Virus record (IMG/VR): IMGVR_UViG_3300037011_000606
Coordinates: 1-64,000 of that record
Length of the DNA: 64,000 nt
Strand: one strand, 5' to 3'
Source: a virus
Below, piece after piece: positions 28,495-36,898 of the stretch. The notes beneath the pieces are model-generated. The model searched no databases, had not been told where the DNA came from, and was given only the letters and a program-made list of their open reading frames with translations. Positions within the stretch are counted from its first letter, which is position 1, and each line of letters starts with the position of its first letter. The position numbers were made by a program, and so were the translations under genes.

Positions 28495-28893
28495 ATGAAG
28501 TTAAGCTGGCTCGATGTACAACAGTCAATAGATAGACTAACCAAGTACTTGGAGCTAAGACACGCCAGTGAATCTCTACATAAGCATACTATCCTTGGAG
28601 TAGTAAGAGGGGGTTTGATCCCCGCGGTAATGTTATCGCATAGACTAACCGATACCTTCTTCGATACTATAATCGTGGAAGATCATAATGAGCTTAAGGG
28701 TAGGTATATAGTTGTAGATGATATATGTGATACTGGGAAGACGTTCCGATCTCTTAAGAGAAGGTTGCCGAATGAGGATAATATATTTTGTTGCTTGGTG
28801 TATAAACAGCATAGTAAGTTTGTACCAGACTTTTCTGGTATTGTGACTAATTCAAAGGAATGGGTTGTATTTCCGTGGGAGGAAGATAAATGA
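28495..28893 (+). CDS. Purine-type phosphoribosyltransferase, 132 aa
   Basis: GVVRGGLIPAVMLSHRL and the PRPP-binding motif YIVVDDICDTGKTF identify a type I PRTase of the Gpt/Hpt kind. It lies between queE and folE2 with no gaps. It might salvage guanine or xanthine to feed GTP, or act on a deazapurine base; the second is speculative. Confidence 0.8.
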   Translation: MKLSWLDVQQSIDRLTKYLELRHASESLHKHTILGVVRGGLIPAVMLSHRLTDTFFDTIIVEDHNELKGRYIVVDDICDTGKTFRSLKRRLPNEDNIFCCLVYKQHSKFVPDFSGIVTNSKEWVVFPWEEDK

Positions 28894-29699
28894 ACACGCC
28901 AGATGTACAGAGTAGAGAGGATAAGAGAGAATTAAATATTGATATGGTGGGTGTAAAGGGAGTCGAGTGGCCGATTAAGCTGAAAGATAAAACTTTAGGG
29001 ATTCAGTATACCTCGGGCAAGTTCAACATGTATGTGAGTTTGCCCAAGTCGCAGAAAGGTACTCATATGAGTAGGTTTGTGGAGGCCTTAGCCAAATTCA
29101 CGAAGGAGGAGAGTTTCTTTTCGATGGATGTTATGGTCGATGAGATCGCTCCGTATATAAGAGAGTTGCTGGAGTCTTTGACTGTTTATCTGGAATGTGA
29201 ATTTACGTATTTTATCAATGTAACATCTCCAGAGACGTTAATAGGAAGCAAGCTACCCATTCGATGTTGCTTCGTTACGGAAGGGAGCAAAGATCACTCG
29301 AGAAAGGTAGTTGAGGTCAAGGTCCCGGTAAATACTCTATGTCCCTGCTCTCAAGAGATGAGTGAGAATCCACATAATCAAAGAGGGATTGTGACGATAC
29401 AAGCGGATGTTAACGCTTTCGTCTGGATAGAGGAACTTGTAGAGATTGCACAGAGAGCTGGCTCATGCGAAATATATCCACTTCTCAAGCGACCCGATGA
29501 AAAGTGGGTGATGGATAAGTCAGCTACGAGGCCAAGGTTTGTAGAAGATGTGGTAAGAGAAGCCTCTCTAGAGCTAATCAAAGATAAAAGGATCGATATT
29601 TTTAACGTTGAATGTGAGAATATGGAGAGTATACATCCGCATAGCGCATTTGCAAGTATTGAATGGCGGAGGTTTATGCATGAGGGAAAAGAACAGTAG
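28890..29699 (+). CDS. folE2: GTP cyclohydrolase IB (FolE2/MptA-type), 269 aa
   Basis: Family pattern: PDVQSREDKRELNIDMVGVKG at the start, KGTHMSRF, VPVNTLCPCSQEMSENPHNQRG with the catalytic Cys, and RPDEKWVMDKSATRPRFVED near the end. It makes the first pathway intermediate from GTP. FolE2 versus MptA cannot be decided by eye; with QueD present, dihydroneopterin triphosphate as product is expected. It overlaps the uracil glycosylase gene by 20 bases. Confidence 0.88.
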   Translation: MNTPDVQSREDKRELNIDMVGVKGVEWPIKLKDKTLGIQYTSGKFNMYVSLPKSQKGTHMSRFVEALAKFTKEESFFSMDVMVDEIAPYIRELLESLTVYLECEFTYFINVTSPETLIGSKLPIRCCFVTEGSKDHSRKVVEVKVPVNTLCPCSQEMSENPHNQRGIVTIQADVNAFVWIEELVEIAQRAGSCEIYPLLKRPDEKWVMDKSATRPRFVEDVVREASLELIKDKRIDIFNVECENMESIHPHSAFASIEWRRFMHEGKEQ

Positions 29700-30297
29700 C
29701 TGTGAAACATGCACTCTGAATAAAGAGTGTTGGGTCCCATCCGAAGGAGTTATTCCTAATGACATAATGTTTGTAGGTGAGGCTCCTGGAGAAAGGGAAA
29801 TACAATTGGGTAAACCTTTCGTTGGAAATGCAGGAAGGATGTTAGCAGATATATTTCTAAGGTTGAATATTAATAGATCAGAGGTCTATATAACAAACTC
29901 ATGTATGTGTAGGCCACCTCATAATAGAACGCCAAGTCCATTAGAGGTAGCATGTTGTAGAGAGTCATTGTATGCGGAAATAATCAAAGTGAACCCTATA
30001 GTGATAGTTGCTCTCGGCCGAACAGCATACACATCGATTATGAATGTTGGTCAAGCAATAACACCAACGCTCGAAGAAAATCATGGATATATATATCCTG
30101 TCATGATCGGCGAACCGAGGAAGTTGCTGTATACCTACCACCCCCAGGCTTGCAGCTACTCTATCATAAGTAAAGAGAGATGTAAGGACGATTTGAGAAG
30201 ACTACCTAAGATATTAGACCTCCCTAGAGATATGGTGATTGTGGATAATCGAAGAGGTGACACTCATGGACAAGTTCGCCAAGACCGAATTGACTAG
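29680..30297 (+). CDS. Uracil-DNA glycosylase, family 4 (Fe-S), 205 aa
   Basis: The N-terminal CETCTLNKECW is part of the Fe-S site; GEAPGEREIQLGKPFVGNAG is the family 4 active-site motif; CMCRPPHNRTPSP supplies another Cys region; YTYHPQAC is the HPxx motif. It removes uracil from DNA. ATG 29680 follows GGAGG. With the dUTPase-like enzyme it keeps uracil out of viral DNA. Confidence 0.9.
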   Translation: MREKNSSCETCTLNKECWVPSEGVIPNDIMFVGEAPGEREIQLGKPFVGNAGRMLADIFLRLNINRSEVYITNSCMCRPPHNRTPSPLEVACCRESLYAEIIKVNPIVIVALGRTAYTSIMNVGQAITPTLEENHGYIYPVMIGEPRKLLYTYHPQACSYSIISKERCKDDLRRLPKILDLPRDMVIVDNRRGDTHGQVRQDRID

Positions 30298-30505
30298 GAG
30301 AATGCGAGAGGTGTTTGGGAATAGGCAGAGATTCGCCTGCCAACGTACCCAGTGCAATCATAATAAGAAAGAGGTTTGTTATAGCAAGCTCGATTATCCA
30401 TGTAGAGAGGTTCTGCCCACCTATCTCTTACAGATGTTTGACAGGGCAGTAGAAATAGCAGAGAAGGATGACGATCCAATTCAAAAGAAGTTGGGGGAGT
30501 TCTAA
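30266..30505 (+). CDS. Small Cys-containing protein, 79 aa
   Basis: GAGGTGA precedes ATG 30266. Four Cys occur: CQRTQC, a single C in EVCYSK, and one in PCREV. The rest is helical. A small Fe-S or zinc site is possible. It overlaps the glycosylase gene by 32 bases. Confidence 0.55.
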   Translation: MDKFAKTELTRRMREVFGNRQRFACQRTQCNHNKKEVCYSKLDYPCREVLPTYLLQMFDRAVEIAEKDDDPIQKKLGEF

Positions 30506-30705
30506 TGGGAGGGTATTATGTCATTGGGTATAAGGTATATGATAATTTCACCGGGGGAAGAGACCCTATATTAGTCGGTCCATTTAACGATGCTAGGGAA
30601 GCACATCATTGGTGTTTTAATCATGGACATAAGGTAGAGTTCGAACAGTTTTCGCCAAAGGAAATTGTAGAAGCGATAGATCCTAAGACTATTAAAGGTG
30701 ATTAG
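30505..30705 (+). CDS. Hypothetical protein, 66 aa
   Basis: A compact alpha/beta product (YYVIGYKVYDNFTGG, VGPFNDAREAHHWCFNHGH). Stop and start overlap with the neighbours. No function recognised. Confidence 0.55.
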   Translation: MGGYYVIGYKVYDNFTGGRDPILVGPFNDAREAHHWCFNHGHKVEFEQFSPKEIVEAIDPKTIKGD

Positions 30706-30867
30706 ATGACGAGGAACGTTAGAATTTGGATTGATGTAGGAGATAGACCAGTTGATGGACCTAAGGGAACGATAGCTATACACGATATTATAAACAAGGC
30801 TATGAAGAAGGCGGGCTTTGTTAAGAATAAGGATTACACCGATGGAAATGATGTTGACGATAGGTGA
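30706..30867 (+). CDS. Small hypothetical protein, 53 aa
   Basis: ATG 30706 follows the previous TAG directly. The product has strand NVRIWIDVGD and helix IHDIINKAMKKAG. It overlaps the next gene. Found by reading the gap; support is from spacing and protein-like composition. Confidence 0.5.
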   Translation: MTRNVRIWIDVGDRPVDGPKGTIAIHDIINKAMKKAGFVKNKDYTDGNDVDDR

Positions 30868-31168
30868 TCTTGTGAAGATATTCTCTGAGACTGTGATAAA
30901 GGTCCAAATACCTTTACCAAGGGAAAATGTTATAGATAGTATATTGCATGCATGTAATAAGCTAGTTGAGCTAATGAATGAGGATCCTGATATTATTGCC
31001 ATATCTCCACAGGTGTATGAGGAATTTTGTCGTAGTCAGTGGAGCAGCATATATAAATTCATGACAATAGTCGGAGATAGTGTAGCCGGCATACCTATCA
31101 AGGTAGATAAGGGTGTAGAGAATAACACCGTGGAGATAAGATCAAAGCCAAAGAGAGTGGATTTATGA
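30842..31168 (+). CDS. Hypothetical protein, 108 aa
   Basis: The start near 30842-30848 (MEMMLTIGDL) is chosen over the upstream in-frame codon, which overlaps the 30706 gene more. An N-terminal helix, a central helical section (DSILHACNKLVELMNED) and C-terminal strands follow. The pattern (QVYEEFCRSQW, GIPIKVDKG) recalls small capsid-like or head-associated folds, but the context is nucleotide metabolism. Function unknown. Confidence 0.5.
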   Translation: MEMMLTIGDLVKIFSETVIKVQIPLPRENVIDSILHACNKLVELMNEDPDIIAISPQVYEEFCRSQWSSIYKFMTIVGDSVAGIPIKVDKGVENNTVEIRSKPKRVDL

Positions 31169-31323
31169 GTTCGGCGAACCTAGTCCAAAGCTGTATGGGC
31201 TGCCCATACTTCTATGTGGATATGATAGTTGCATCTAATTTCACGGCTATACCTTACTGCCACTTACCCATCGGTACAATGTGTCCGAAGGTCACTCTCA
31301 TATATAAGGAGGATGGAATATGA
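31165..31323 (+). CDS. Four-cysteine small protein, 52 aa
   Basis: CMGCPYFY at residue 10, CHLP at 32 and MCPKV at 40 form a CxxC...C...C site. ATGA overlap with queC suggests coupled translation. A small Fe-S or zinc accessory protein is possible. Confidence 0.55.
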   Translation: MSSANLVQSCMGCPYFYVDMIVASNFTAIPYCHLPIGTMCPKVTLIYKEDGI

Positions 31324-32036
31324 AACCAAAGAGCAAGATAAGCAGTGCAATATGTCTTATATCTGGTGGGCTGGATTCCGCGACCGTTTTAGGGATACTG
31401 TTAGAACAAGGGTACAAGGTCTACCCGCGGACTTTCGATTACGGCCAGCTTCACAAGAGAGAGATTCAAAGTGCAAAGAACATAGTATCATACTACAAAG
31501 ACAAGTATCCTGGTCACCTGTTGCCTGTGGGGGTAGTAGAGCTGGGCGTCCTCAAGACGATCGGCGGATCGGCGCTCACTAACCACAACATAACCGTCCC
31601 TACCCAAAGAGACAATAGCGAGATGTCTTCCCATATTCCAGTGACCTACGTCCCAGGACGCAACACCATCCTATTATCCATAGCATTGTCCATCGCCGAA
31701 ACAGTAGACGCTGACCTTGTGGGCATAGGTGTTAACCATCTCGACTACTCCGGCTACCCAGACTGTCGCCCAGAGTATATAGAAGCGTTTAACAACTTAG
31801 CTAGACTGTCGAGCAAGCGCGCTGTAGAAGGTCATCCAATTAGAATCTACGCACCCTTACTCAAGCTCACAAAATCCGAAATTATAAAAAGGGGCACGGA
31901 GATCGGAGTTCCTTACCACCTGACGTGGTCCTGTTATCAGGGAGGAGGTAAACCCTGTGGAGTGTGCGACTCCTGTATACTCCGTGCCCAGGGCTTCAAA
32001 GAGGCAGGACTTGAAGACCCCGCAATTCGACCTTAA
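31320..32036 (+). CDS. queC: QueC, 7-cyano-7-deazaguanine (preQ0) synthase, 238 aa
   Basis: The PP-loop LISGGLDSATVL, the FDYGQLHKREI strand, YVPGRNT and GYPDCRPEYI are QueC hallmarks. The zinc-binding set is CYQGGGKPCGVCDSC near the C-terminus. It converts CDG plus ammonia and ATP to preQ0, completing the pathway started by FolE2. No glutaminase domain is fused, so it does not show the Gat-QueC architecture linked to archaeosine-type DNA bases. Codon use is clearly richer in C-ending codons than in neighbouring genes. It is the last rightward gene. Confidence 0.92.
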   Translation: MKPKSKISSAICLISGGLDSATVLGILLEQGYKVYPRTFDYGQLHKREIQSAKNIVSYYKDKYPGHLLPVGVVELGVLKTIGGSALTNHNITVPTQRDNSEMSSHIPVTYVPGRNTILLSIALSIAETVDADLVGIGVNHLDYSGYPDCRPEYIEAFNNLARLSSKRAVEGHPIRIYAPLLKLTKSEIIKRGTEIGVPYHLTWSCYQGGGKPCGVCDSCILRAQGFKEAGLEDPAIRP

Positions 32037-32092
32037 ACCAGTGAAACATACCAAACTTCCATCCCTCTTCGGTTTGTACTATCGGGCCTAAC

Positions 32093-32371
32093 TCATCCGC
32101 CATTTATCGTGCGGGCAAGTTCTTCAGGTGTTGGGGGTTCATCAACATACTCCCAATACCTTCCATATGCGGTATGTGGCGGATTCTTATGACTAACGCT
32201 GTTAGCTCGTTCAATCTGGCGACCGAACGAATCAGTCTTTGCTAAGTCCAAACTAACATATACCAGATTAATACAAGCAAATCTATCGTCACCATGAACC
32301 GCTGTAACGATAGCATTATTGCTCTTACTATATTCATCCACATATATTACCGCATCTCCGATTTTTGGCAT
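32093..32371 (-). CDS. Hypothetical protein, 92 aa
   Basis: AGGAGGTGG six bases upstream fixes ATG 32371. A beta-rich start (GDAVIYVDEYSKSNNAIVTA) reads like an SH3-like barrel. It ends the late operon, 56 bases from the convergent queC stop. Role unknown. Confidence 0.55.
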   Translation of the reverse strand: MPKIGDAVIYVDEYSKSNNAIVTAVHGDDRFACINLVYVSLDLAKTDSFGRQIERANSVSHKNPPHTAYGRYWEYVDEPPTPEELARTINGG

Positions 32372-32397
32372 GTTCCACCTCCTGTCCATTAAGGACC

Positions 32398-33513
32398 TTA
32401 AACCGGCGTCAACGTCAATGCCACATTAGCCACGCTACCAGAGGCCTTCTCCGCGACCCCCATAGCTATGTTCGACGTACCAGTGGGTGGACTCACTATC
32501 CCAATCTTCAAATTAGTGATATCCACCATCCACCCACCACTAACCCCATCGGTCTCTTCAGCATCATAGATACTATCTATGACCTTCATATACAATACAT
32601 CATCTCCAGCAGACAAACTGTTCAAATACGCTACTATCGAACTCTTTATCAAGTTCGCTGCATCTGCAGGTACTCCTGAATTTACAGTCACCGTCAATAG
32701 AACATATACCACTACGCCAGATACTCCATACCAAGTGACCGCAATCCCCGCGGGCCTAACATCATCGATCGCATCATCTACAACAGTATCCGGAGGAGTC
32801 TTCCCATCTATATAGGCTGTAACTGTGTGCAAAGTAGTATTCTCAGTTACCACACATCCCAATACTCCCACCACATCTAATATGGCTGCCCTTATCGCAG
32901 CTAACGTTCCGCCTGCAGTCTCTGTCAATCTATTCTTAGCTCTAATCCTATACGCTCCATCCTCTTCAATATCCTCGCCATCTTCAGCTGCAGCGATATT
33001 CGTTATGCTATTCACCCCAACAATGGGCACCTTAACCACGGTAATAGTCCCTGCTCCCACATTGCCAAACTCCCCATATACTGTGCAGGTACAATCAATA
33101 TCTATATACCCCCCTCCAGGTATTATTCCGCCATCATCCGTGGTAAACATCACTGGATCATCGCCAGATGTCTGAACTACAGTATCCTCAGGTATACTTG
33201 TTGCAGCAACTCCAGTGAATCTGACAACTACTGTTGCCACAGCGGCTGGGTGTCTAGTCACTCCTAGCAAAGCGCAAACACTATCGAGTGAGTTCCCTGT
33301 GGCGAAGTCCACATACCCATTATAATAGATAGCTTCAGCCATCTCCCATAGTTCCGCTTCTTCCAAAGCCTGAACTTCTAATAGCTTGAGCAAAGGCGAG
33401 GTCTCAGTCAAATCAACACTACTTCCAAAAAGCTCCATGGCTCTATTCTTCTTATCATTCAAAATCGCATCGTACGGTTTCGGATTAAAACCAGTCTGCA
33501 CTATTCCATACAT
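32398..33513 (-). CDS. Baseplate J-like (gp47-type) protein, 371 aa
   Basis: Baseplate J features: an N-terminal helical region (LTETSPLLKLLEVQALEEAEL), GYVDFATGNSLDSVCALLGV, then the beta-rich centre with RFTGVAATSIPEDTVVQT and a middle segment RLTETAGGTLAAIRAAILDV followed by GVLGCVVTENTT. It forms the wedge ring of a contractile-tail baseplate. It follows the gp25-like gene with no gap. Confidence 0.85.
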   Translation of the reverse strand: MYGIVQTGFNPKPYDAILNDKKNRAMELFGSSVDLTETSPLLKLLEVQALEEAELWEMAEAIYYNGYVDFATGNSLDSVCALLGVTRHPAAVATVVVRFTGVAATSIPEDTVVQTSGDDPVMFTTDDGGIIPGGGYIDIDCTCTVYGEFGNVGAGTITVVKVPIVGVNSITNIAAAEDGEDIEEDGAYRIRAKNRLTETAGGTLAAIRAAILDVVGVLGCVVTENTTLHTVTAYIDGKTPPDTVVDDAIDDVRPAGIAVTWYGVSGVVVYVLLTVTVNSGVPADAANLIKSSIVAYLNSLSAGDDVLYMKVIDSIYDAEETDGVSGGWMVDITNLKIGIVSPPTGTSNIAMGVAEKASGSVANVALTLTPV

Positions 33514-34491
33514 CTAAACACCTCCAAACTTCATCTGAATTTCTTCTCCACTCAACAACGTTATACTCAAATCCCAATATAACATCCTATCTTCCATCCT
33601 ATTATACTTCCCACTAACATACTTTGTAAACCTATACATCATGATCGCAGTCTGTATATTCTTAGCTATTAAGCTAGGCTCGGTACTTTGCATAGCGCTC
33701 TCTGCGTCGAACCCAAATGCCAAATGAAAGATGTCATCCCCTAACCCAGTTCTCATTAACACCTCAATATCCTGCTTCACCTTATCCACACCATACATCA
33801 TCATTAACCTATTCGATCCATCAAAGACCAAATCCATCTTGGTATCCAGCTTCAACGTCTTTCCGTATATCCCCTCATCTACCACCCTATCACCAATTGG
33901 CAGATCGGGCATGTTATAAGTAACCTCAAGAATAGGCTCTTGTCCGGGTACTGAAGGATTTCCCAAAGTCACATACTCATCGTTACCAAAGACAGGAGCG
34001 TCGCCAGAGATATCCCTGCTAGACATAATACATAGCTTAGTCCAACCACCTTTATTAATCCAGCTAATCCCCGTAGCATTCAACACAATATCATTATACA
34101 CACCAATATTAACAGCCGCGGCACTCAATGAGCCGCCATTGCCAGAATACAACGTCCTATCATAGTCTCCCAATACCACCGGATCATGTGGATAGTCTGG
34201 CTGCCCATTTAACACCACAACATTAAACCCAGCTCCTATCATGGCAGCTTGACCTAACAATTGAAGCTTAACCCCAGATATAATTGCGCCGGTAGGAATC
34301 GTTGAAGTATCAAATATCAACTCTCCACGATAAGTATAATACATCGGTGCGATAGTTACATATTGACCCACTTGAATATTCGCATAGATAGCCCATCCCA
34401 ATGCTGCAGTTCTGCAAGTTGGATAGTCCATATCTCTATTACAAAGAGTCTTACCCTTGCTCAAATTATCCTTAACAATTAATACGGTCAT
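33514..34491 (-). CDS. gp25-like baseplate wedge protein with extra N-terminal beta domain, 325 aa
   Basis: Residues about 215-325 match the W/gp25 family: KLDTKMDLVFDGSNRLMMMY, VKQDIEVLMRTGLGDDIFHL, FGFD. Ordinary gp25 proteins are about 120 aa. The first 200 residues are a separate beta-sandwich (GELIFDTSTIPTGAIISGVK, a DNRLRE-like adhesion module pattern). This fused domain could decorate the baseplate and bind the host surface (inference). Confidence 0.7.
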   Translation of the reverse strand: MTVLIVKDNLSKGKTLCNRDMDYPTCRTAALGWAIYANIQVGQYVTIAPMYYTYRGELIFDTSTIPTGAIISGVKLQLLGQAAMIGAGFNVVVLNGQPDYPHDPVVLGDYDRTLYSGNGGSLSAAAVNIGVYNDIVLNATGISWINKGGWTKLCIMSSRDISGDAPVFGNDEYVTLGNPSVPGQEPILEVTYNMPDLPIGDRVVDEGIYGKTLKLDTKMDLVFDGSNRLMMMYGVDKVKQDIEVLMRTGLGDDIFHLAFGFDAESAMQSTEPSLIAKNIQTAIMMYRFTKYVSGKYNRMEDRMLYWDLSITLLSGEEIQMKFGGV

Positions 34492-36620
34492 TACATCACC
34501 TCTATCGCAATTAGCCTCGCCGACATAGATCCACCTGCAGAAGATAAATACTCAAACTCCCCAGCTATATCCTCTACAATCGGAGTTGAAGTACCACTCG
34601 CAACTAAATAAACCTTCACCTTAACATTCAAATTGGCTGTTACCGCGAGCCCATTATCAAAGTTACTATTAGTTAATATCGTAATTCCATTCGTAGTTAT
34701 ATTTCCGCTATATGTAGTTAGCACACTATCATCACTCGCTTTCAACACCTCTATCTTATCTACATAGTCATTCACAGAGCACCCCGACGTCGTGATAGCT
34801 AGACTCTTTAGCTTAGCCCCAGCGGTCATCGTCTGAGATGCTGATTTCCAATCCCCAGAGGTGTTATACGGTAACACAGTCATATTCGTAAAGTCAACAT
34901 TACAACTGCTTCCTAAAGTCCCCGCGATATTATTTAAGTGAGCTGTAGGATATCCTGGCAAGAGTGTAACTCCCATACCATATATTATATATGCCGGCGC
35001 CCCAGAGAACCCAGCTGGTCTAGCTCTAGTATCTATCTGCGTCCAAGATGTACCATTAGTACCATAATAACTCGTTATATTACTCGCATCCAATACCACT
35101 TTGTAATAATACCAAGTTCCAGTAGTTGGGCTTCCAGTCATAGTCCCAGAGAAAGCTCCAGCTATATTTCTCACATTCTCATGCTTCAACCCACCGTTAG
35201 TACCAATGCCCGCGCCATAGTAATTACTCGTATCCCAATATAAACATACCTGTGGCAACCAGCTATTACCAACAGCCACATCGGTCTTCATTCTTCCAAT
35301 AATGGTTACATTATCTACTGCCCAAGTTCTTTGAAAGTGACAATACCAATACAAATCACTATTTATCCTAACATATCCCGTGTTATCAGTAATCGTAGAA
35401 GTTGAATATTTATCATCCGTCCAACCAGCTATTCTACTTCCTCCGCTGACCCTATCACAAAGTAACGGTGCGCTGCCGATAGCATCCGCAGCTATTAAAT
35501 AATTATCCGTAACCGTTTCCGTATTACTCTTACTCCCACTATCAAAGTCCGCCGTAGTTGTTATTACAAATCCGCCAGGTCCACTTACCCAACCATCTAA
35601 TGCTTCTAATATAATAGACGATGAATTATCCCCAACAAAGTAAACCTTCAACTTAACATCAACATTATAAGTGCAATCGAATCCATTATCAAAATTCGCG
35701 GAATATAATGATGTAGTCCCACTCGAAGTTATATTCCCACTGTAAGTAGATAATACTACACTGTCGCTAGCCCTTAAAACTTCCACCTTATCAATATAAT
35801 TATTAGCATCTGCCGAACTCACAGTAAAGTCCAACTTGTACAACTTCTTTCCAGACATGCGTATTGTAGCAGACGCCCAATTACCTGTGGTATTATATGG
35901 TAGCAAGGTCAAATCAGACATCCTCCATTCATAGGAGGTTGAGCTACCCGCATCGCTATTTAAATGATACCCAGTATATGTGGGTAGTAGAGAAACTCCA
36001 CTCCCCCATATTACATAAGCTGGCGCCCCGGAAAACCCAGCTGGCCTAGAACCCCAGGCCTGTATCAACGTCCAAGAACTTCCATCACTACTATAATACC
36101 CCTTAACATCCCCAGCAGATAACACAATCTTATAATAGTAGTATGTGCTATAAGAAGGTGTTCCAGTCATAGTAGTAGCCCAAGCGCCAGCTACAACATG
36201 ATTACACTCATGCTTTAAATTAGTACTCCCACCATCGGCTCCAAGCCCACACCCCCACCAATTATCCCTATCCCAATATAACGCCACCAATGGAAACCAG
36301 CTATTCCCTATCAAATTAAGCATCACATTAATCTTACCTATAATAGTCACATTATCAGTACTATTGCTTCTTTGTACATGCATATACTTATATCTATCGG
36401 TGGAAAAGTACAAATTATCAGTATCATCCACTATAGTATTACTTCCACTTACATCGACCGTCCACCCACTCTTTCTAGCCCCACCACTTATCCTATCACA
36501 TACCAAAGGAGCTAATCCTATAGCATTCGCGGCTATCAAGTAATTGTCAGTCACTGTCTCTGTATCAGACTTTGACCCATTGTCAAAATCCGCGGTAGAT
36601 GTAAACGAAAAATCAGCCAT
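34491..36620 (-). CDS. Duplicated lectin-like (concanavalin/LamG-type) virion protein, 709 aa
   Basis: Two copies of a roughly 345-residue unit make up nearly the whole protein. Each begins with TADFD(N/S)GSKS(D/N)TETVTDNYL, continues with a jelly-roll lectin-like domain (RPAGFSGAPAY, LLP-Y, HLN) and ends with a second beta module (YIDKVEVLRAS or DKIEVLKAS, TYSGNIT). A C-terminal tag of about 15 residues differs. It is likely a receptor-binding fibre or baseplate-attached adhesin. The duplication has diverged, so it is not recent. Confidence 0.7.
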   Translation of the reverse strand: MADFSFTSTADFDNGSKSDTETVTDNYLIAANAIGLAPLVCDRISGGARKSGWTVDVSGSNTIVDDTDNLYFSTDRYKYMHVQRSNSTDNVTIIGKINVMLNLIGNSWFPLVALYWDRDNWWGCGLGADGGSTNLKHECNHVVAGAWATTMTGTPSYSTYYYYKIVLSAGDVKGYYSSDGSSWTLIQAWGSRPAGFSGAPAYVIWGSGVSLLPTYTGYHLNSDAGSSTSYEWRMSDLTLLPYNTTGNWASATIRMSGKKLYKLDFTVSSADANNYIDKVEVLRASDSVVLSTYSGNITSSGTTSLYSANFDNGFDCTYNVDVKLKVYFVGDNSSSIILEALDGWVSGPGGFVITTTADFDSGSKSNTETVTDNYLIAADAIGSAPLLCDRVSGGSRIAGWTDDKYSTSTITDNTGYVRINSDLYWYCHFQRTWAVDNVTIIGRMKTDVAVGNSWLPQVCLYWDTSNYYGAGIGTNGGLKHENVRNIAGAFSGTMTGSPTTGTWYYYKVVLDASNITSYYGTNGTSWTQIDTRARPAGFSGAPAYIIYGMGVTLLPGYPTAHLNNIAGTLGSSCNVDFTNMTVLPYNTSGDWKSASQTMTAGAKLKSLAITTSGCSVNDYVDKIEVLKASDDSVLTTYSGNITTNGITILTNSNFDNGLAVTANLNVKVKVYLVASGTSTPIVEDIAGEFEYLSSAGGSMSARLIAIEVM

Positions 36621-36894
36621 CTGTAACCTCTATAACTATATCCCCACCACTCCTTTCGTAAGCTGCAACTACCACCCCAGCAGCTTTATTCTTAGCCTTG
36701 CCATCCTCTCCCAACAGTTTGGTATCAACTACCTTGTCCACCCTCTCTAGCGGAGTAACTGTAATTATGACCTTATCATCCTTAATCACCTGACTAACAC
36801 TGTAATCAGTGACATGAACGTCCGCCGCCACCATAGCTTCGTGTACTAAATTTAAAGCGTTAGCCTTCTCCTTCCACCCCTTAATAACTACCAT
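36613..36894 (-). CDS. Small baseplate-region protein, 93 aa
   Basis: An alpha/beta product (VHEAMVAADVHVTDYSVSQV, DDKVIITVTPLERVD) located between the fibre-type genes. It overlaps the lectin-like gene by eight bases. It may be a chaperone or connector for it; no family recognised. Confidence 0.5.
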   Translation of the reverse strand: MVVIKGWKEKANALNLVHEAMVAADVHVTDYSVSQVIKDDKVIITVTPLERVDKVVDTKLLGEDGKAKNKAAGVVVAAYERSGGDIVIEVTDG

Positions 36895-36898
36895 CTCC

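Noticed and set aside
31229-31582. 117-codon plus-strand frame overlapping the start of queC
   Set aside because: It overlaps the Cys-rich 31165 gene and queC in another frame, and its sequence lacks any motif while both overlapped products are well supported.
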